Shown here piece by piece: positions 18,882 through 20,000 of a stretch of 20,000 nt of DNA. The notes beneath the pieces were generated by a model. The model had not been told where the DNA came from and made no database searches. It saw nothing but the letters and a program-made list of their open reading frames with translations. Source of the stretch: Symbiodinium natans (Eukaryota; Sar; Dinophyceae; Suessiales; Symbiodiniaceae); assembly GCA_905221605.1 (NCBI GenBank), contig CAJNDS010002398.1:1-20000 (forward strand). Direction: 5' to 3'. Positions within the stretch are counted from its first letter, which is position 1. Each line of letters starts with the position of its first letter. The position numbers were made by a program, and so were the translations under genes.

Positions 18882-19832
18882 ATCGGGCAGCGCGAGGTCC
18901 CCAAAGGACCGAGCAAATGCGGACCTTTTAGCCCGGGTCGTCCCGGGAATAGCCTTGCTGGCCTCTGGCCTTCTGCGAAGCAGAATTAGGCCGGACGCCA
19001 GTGCCGCCGACCCCCGCGTGCCGCCGGTGAACGGTTTTTTTTTCGTGGTTTTTGCGTCGCCACGGAGGCCCCCAGAGGGCGCGCATCATGAGCATCAGCG
19101 GGTCCAGCCCGGGACCCCCAGGCGCGCATCAGGAGCATCAGCGGCTCCCGGGGCGGGACCCCGGGGGCGCATCAGGAGCATGATGCCCCCCAAAGGGCGG
19201 GCATAAGCGACGTGTCTAAGCCCGGGGCTAGGAAAAAGGGAGTTTAGGGGCCTTATAAAGTGCTTAGAAACGTTAAGGGAGTCTAGGAGCCTCAAACGCT
19301 TAGAGATTTGAAGGGAGTTTAGGGGCCTGAAAATGCTTAGAAACTTAACGCTTAGAGATTTTAAGGGAGTTTAGGGGCCTCAACATGCTTAGAAACTGCT
19401 CGCCCCGGGCTTCTGCGTGCGCTGCCCGCCCATGGGCGCAGCCCCTTAAAATCCGGCCCCCGCGCCGCCCGTGGTCCAGGGCGGAGCCCGCGTCGCACTA
19501 AAGCGCTAGCTTTAAGGGGCGAGCGCCCGAGCCGCCGACCCCGCCCAAAATTGCTTCAAATTCGCGCGGGGCCCTTCGGGAGGCCTCCAAAACGGCATCC
19601 AAGGGGACGCAACACGCGGTGGTGCGAAAAGCACGAAAACCTCGTAAAAACCATGGGTTTTTACGAAAAACCGAGGCCACAAAACACCCGCAGCACCCCA
19701 TTAAACCCTCACGGGCGCGCATCATCGGCCCTAGCTTTTCACATGGGGCGCGCGCCAGGCCGAAACCACGTTTTTCAAGGTTTGGGGGGGGTACCGGAAG
19801 CCCAAAACCAGGCGAGCATCATGAGCATCAGC
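18511..19832. repeat. Dispersed GCATCAKGAGCATCA motif, seven copies
   Basis: Copies are at 18511-18530, 18554-18573, 18599-18617, 19081-19100, 19124-19143, 19169-19187 and 19812-19832. Six are explained by the tandem duplication (three per unit), but repetition within one unit and the extra copy at 19812 show an independent small repeat. The copies at 18599 and 19169 end TGATGCC and are partly palindromic. Single GCGCATCATCG-like words also occur near 19717 and 19970. Confidence 0.75.
18882..19450. repeat. Tandem GC-rich unit, copy 2
   Basis: It is nearly identical to copy 1 over more than 500 bases. By eye the differences are the 43-base segment at 18906-18948, one-base length changes in two T-runs, a few bases near 19160-19170, and substitutions at about 19294 and 19397. 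The unit ends at GCCCCTTAAAATCCGG, close to the copy 1/copy 2 junction (CCCCTTAAAAATCGGG), after which sequence diverges, so a third full copy is not present. The high identity implies recent duplication or homogenisation, or a local assembly duplication. Confidence 0.9.
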
Positions 19833-20000
19833 AGCCCTGGCCCGCGGGCCCAAGGCAATAAAAAACGCTGAAAAACGCTGAAATCACCGTAAATACCGTG
19901 TTTTTTATGAGGTTTTTCACGCGTGCCTCCGACCCCCACCCCTGTTGCCCTTGACCCGCCCCCAAAGTGCGCATCATCGAAACCCACGTCCGGGGGGGGG
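19451..20000. other. GC-rich repeat-like DNA with hairpins, no gene
   Basis: No protein family is visible; open frames are 70-106 codons and compositionally biased. There is a perfect 10-base-pair hairpin at 19643-19665 (CGTAAAAACC, loop ATG, GGTTTTTACG). A 9-base inverted pair ATAAAAAAC (19858-19866) / GTTTTTTAT (19900-19908) encloses a tandem AAAAACGCTG duplication. The GCATCATGAGCATCA motif recurs at 19812. The stretch resembles the neighbouring tandem units in composition and short words, so it is probably the same repeat-rich domain. Confidence 0.5.

Overview
The window looks like nuclear DNA of a dinoflagellate, probably Symbiodiniaceae or a relative such as Polarella. The grounds are decayed retrotransposons of two classes with relatives known in these genomes, a TTTAGGG-type heptamer array, (AC)n and C-rich simple repeats, no dense gene packing, and an 11-base exact match to the 3' end of the dinoflagellate spliced leader. 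None of these is diagnostic alone. No bacterial operon, rRNA, tRNA, CRISPR array or phage structure is visible. No complete host gene can be supported.

Layout. 2-1450 (+): 3' part of a Ty1/Copia-type pol gene (reverse transcriptase plus RNase H), entering from the left edge and broken by two in-frame TAG codons, followed by a purine-rich tract and a possible LTR. 1451-2745: non-coding, becoming AT-rich. About 2746-7091 (-): a near full-length non-LTR retrotransposon of the kind that carries a restriction-like endonuclease (RLE). It has two N-terminal zinc fingers, a reverse transcriptase, a C-terminal zinc knuckle and an RLE-like domain, and is inactivated by one frameshift and one TAA. 7092-8850: AT-rich DNA interrupted by a 430-base CCACCCTCCAG-type minisatellite. 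8851-10256: no recognisable gene. 10257-10566: compound (AC)n / CACGCACGCACACC microsatellite. 10567-17404: moderately GC-rich DNA without a recognisable gene, containing a few open segments that could be exons (best: 15527-15679, minus) and a degenerate G-rich telomere-like patch near 16495-16580. 17405-18092: long C-rich tracts alternating with copies of a TTTAAAGGGCTCC-type module. 18150-18233: an interstitial array of twelve CCCTAAA-like heptamers. 18353-19450: a tandem duplication of a roughly 530-570-base GC-rich unit, nearly identical between copies, with conserved hairpins and internal subrepeats. 19451-20000: GC-rich DNA with further copies of the same short motif and hairpins.

The two retrotransposons are independent insertions that have lost coding capacity. 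The right 2.6 kb (C-rich tract, telomeric heptamers, tandem GC-rich units) has a subtelomere-like character. The most interesting material is the RLE-type retrotransposon and the duplicated GC-rich unit; neither can be placed in a named subfamily from sequence inspection alone.
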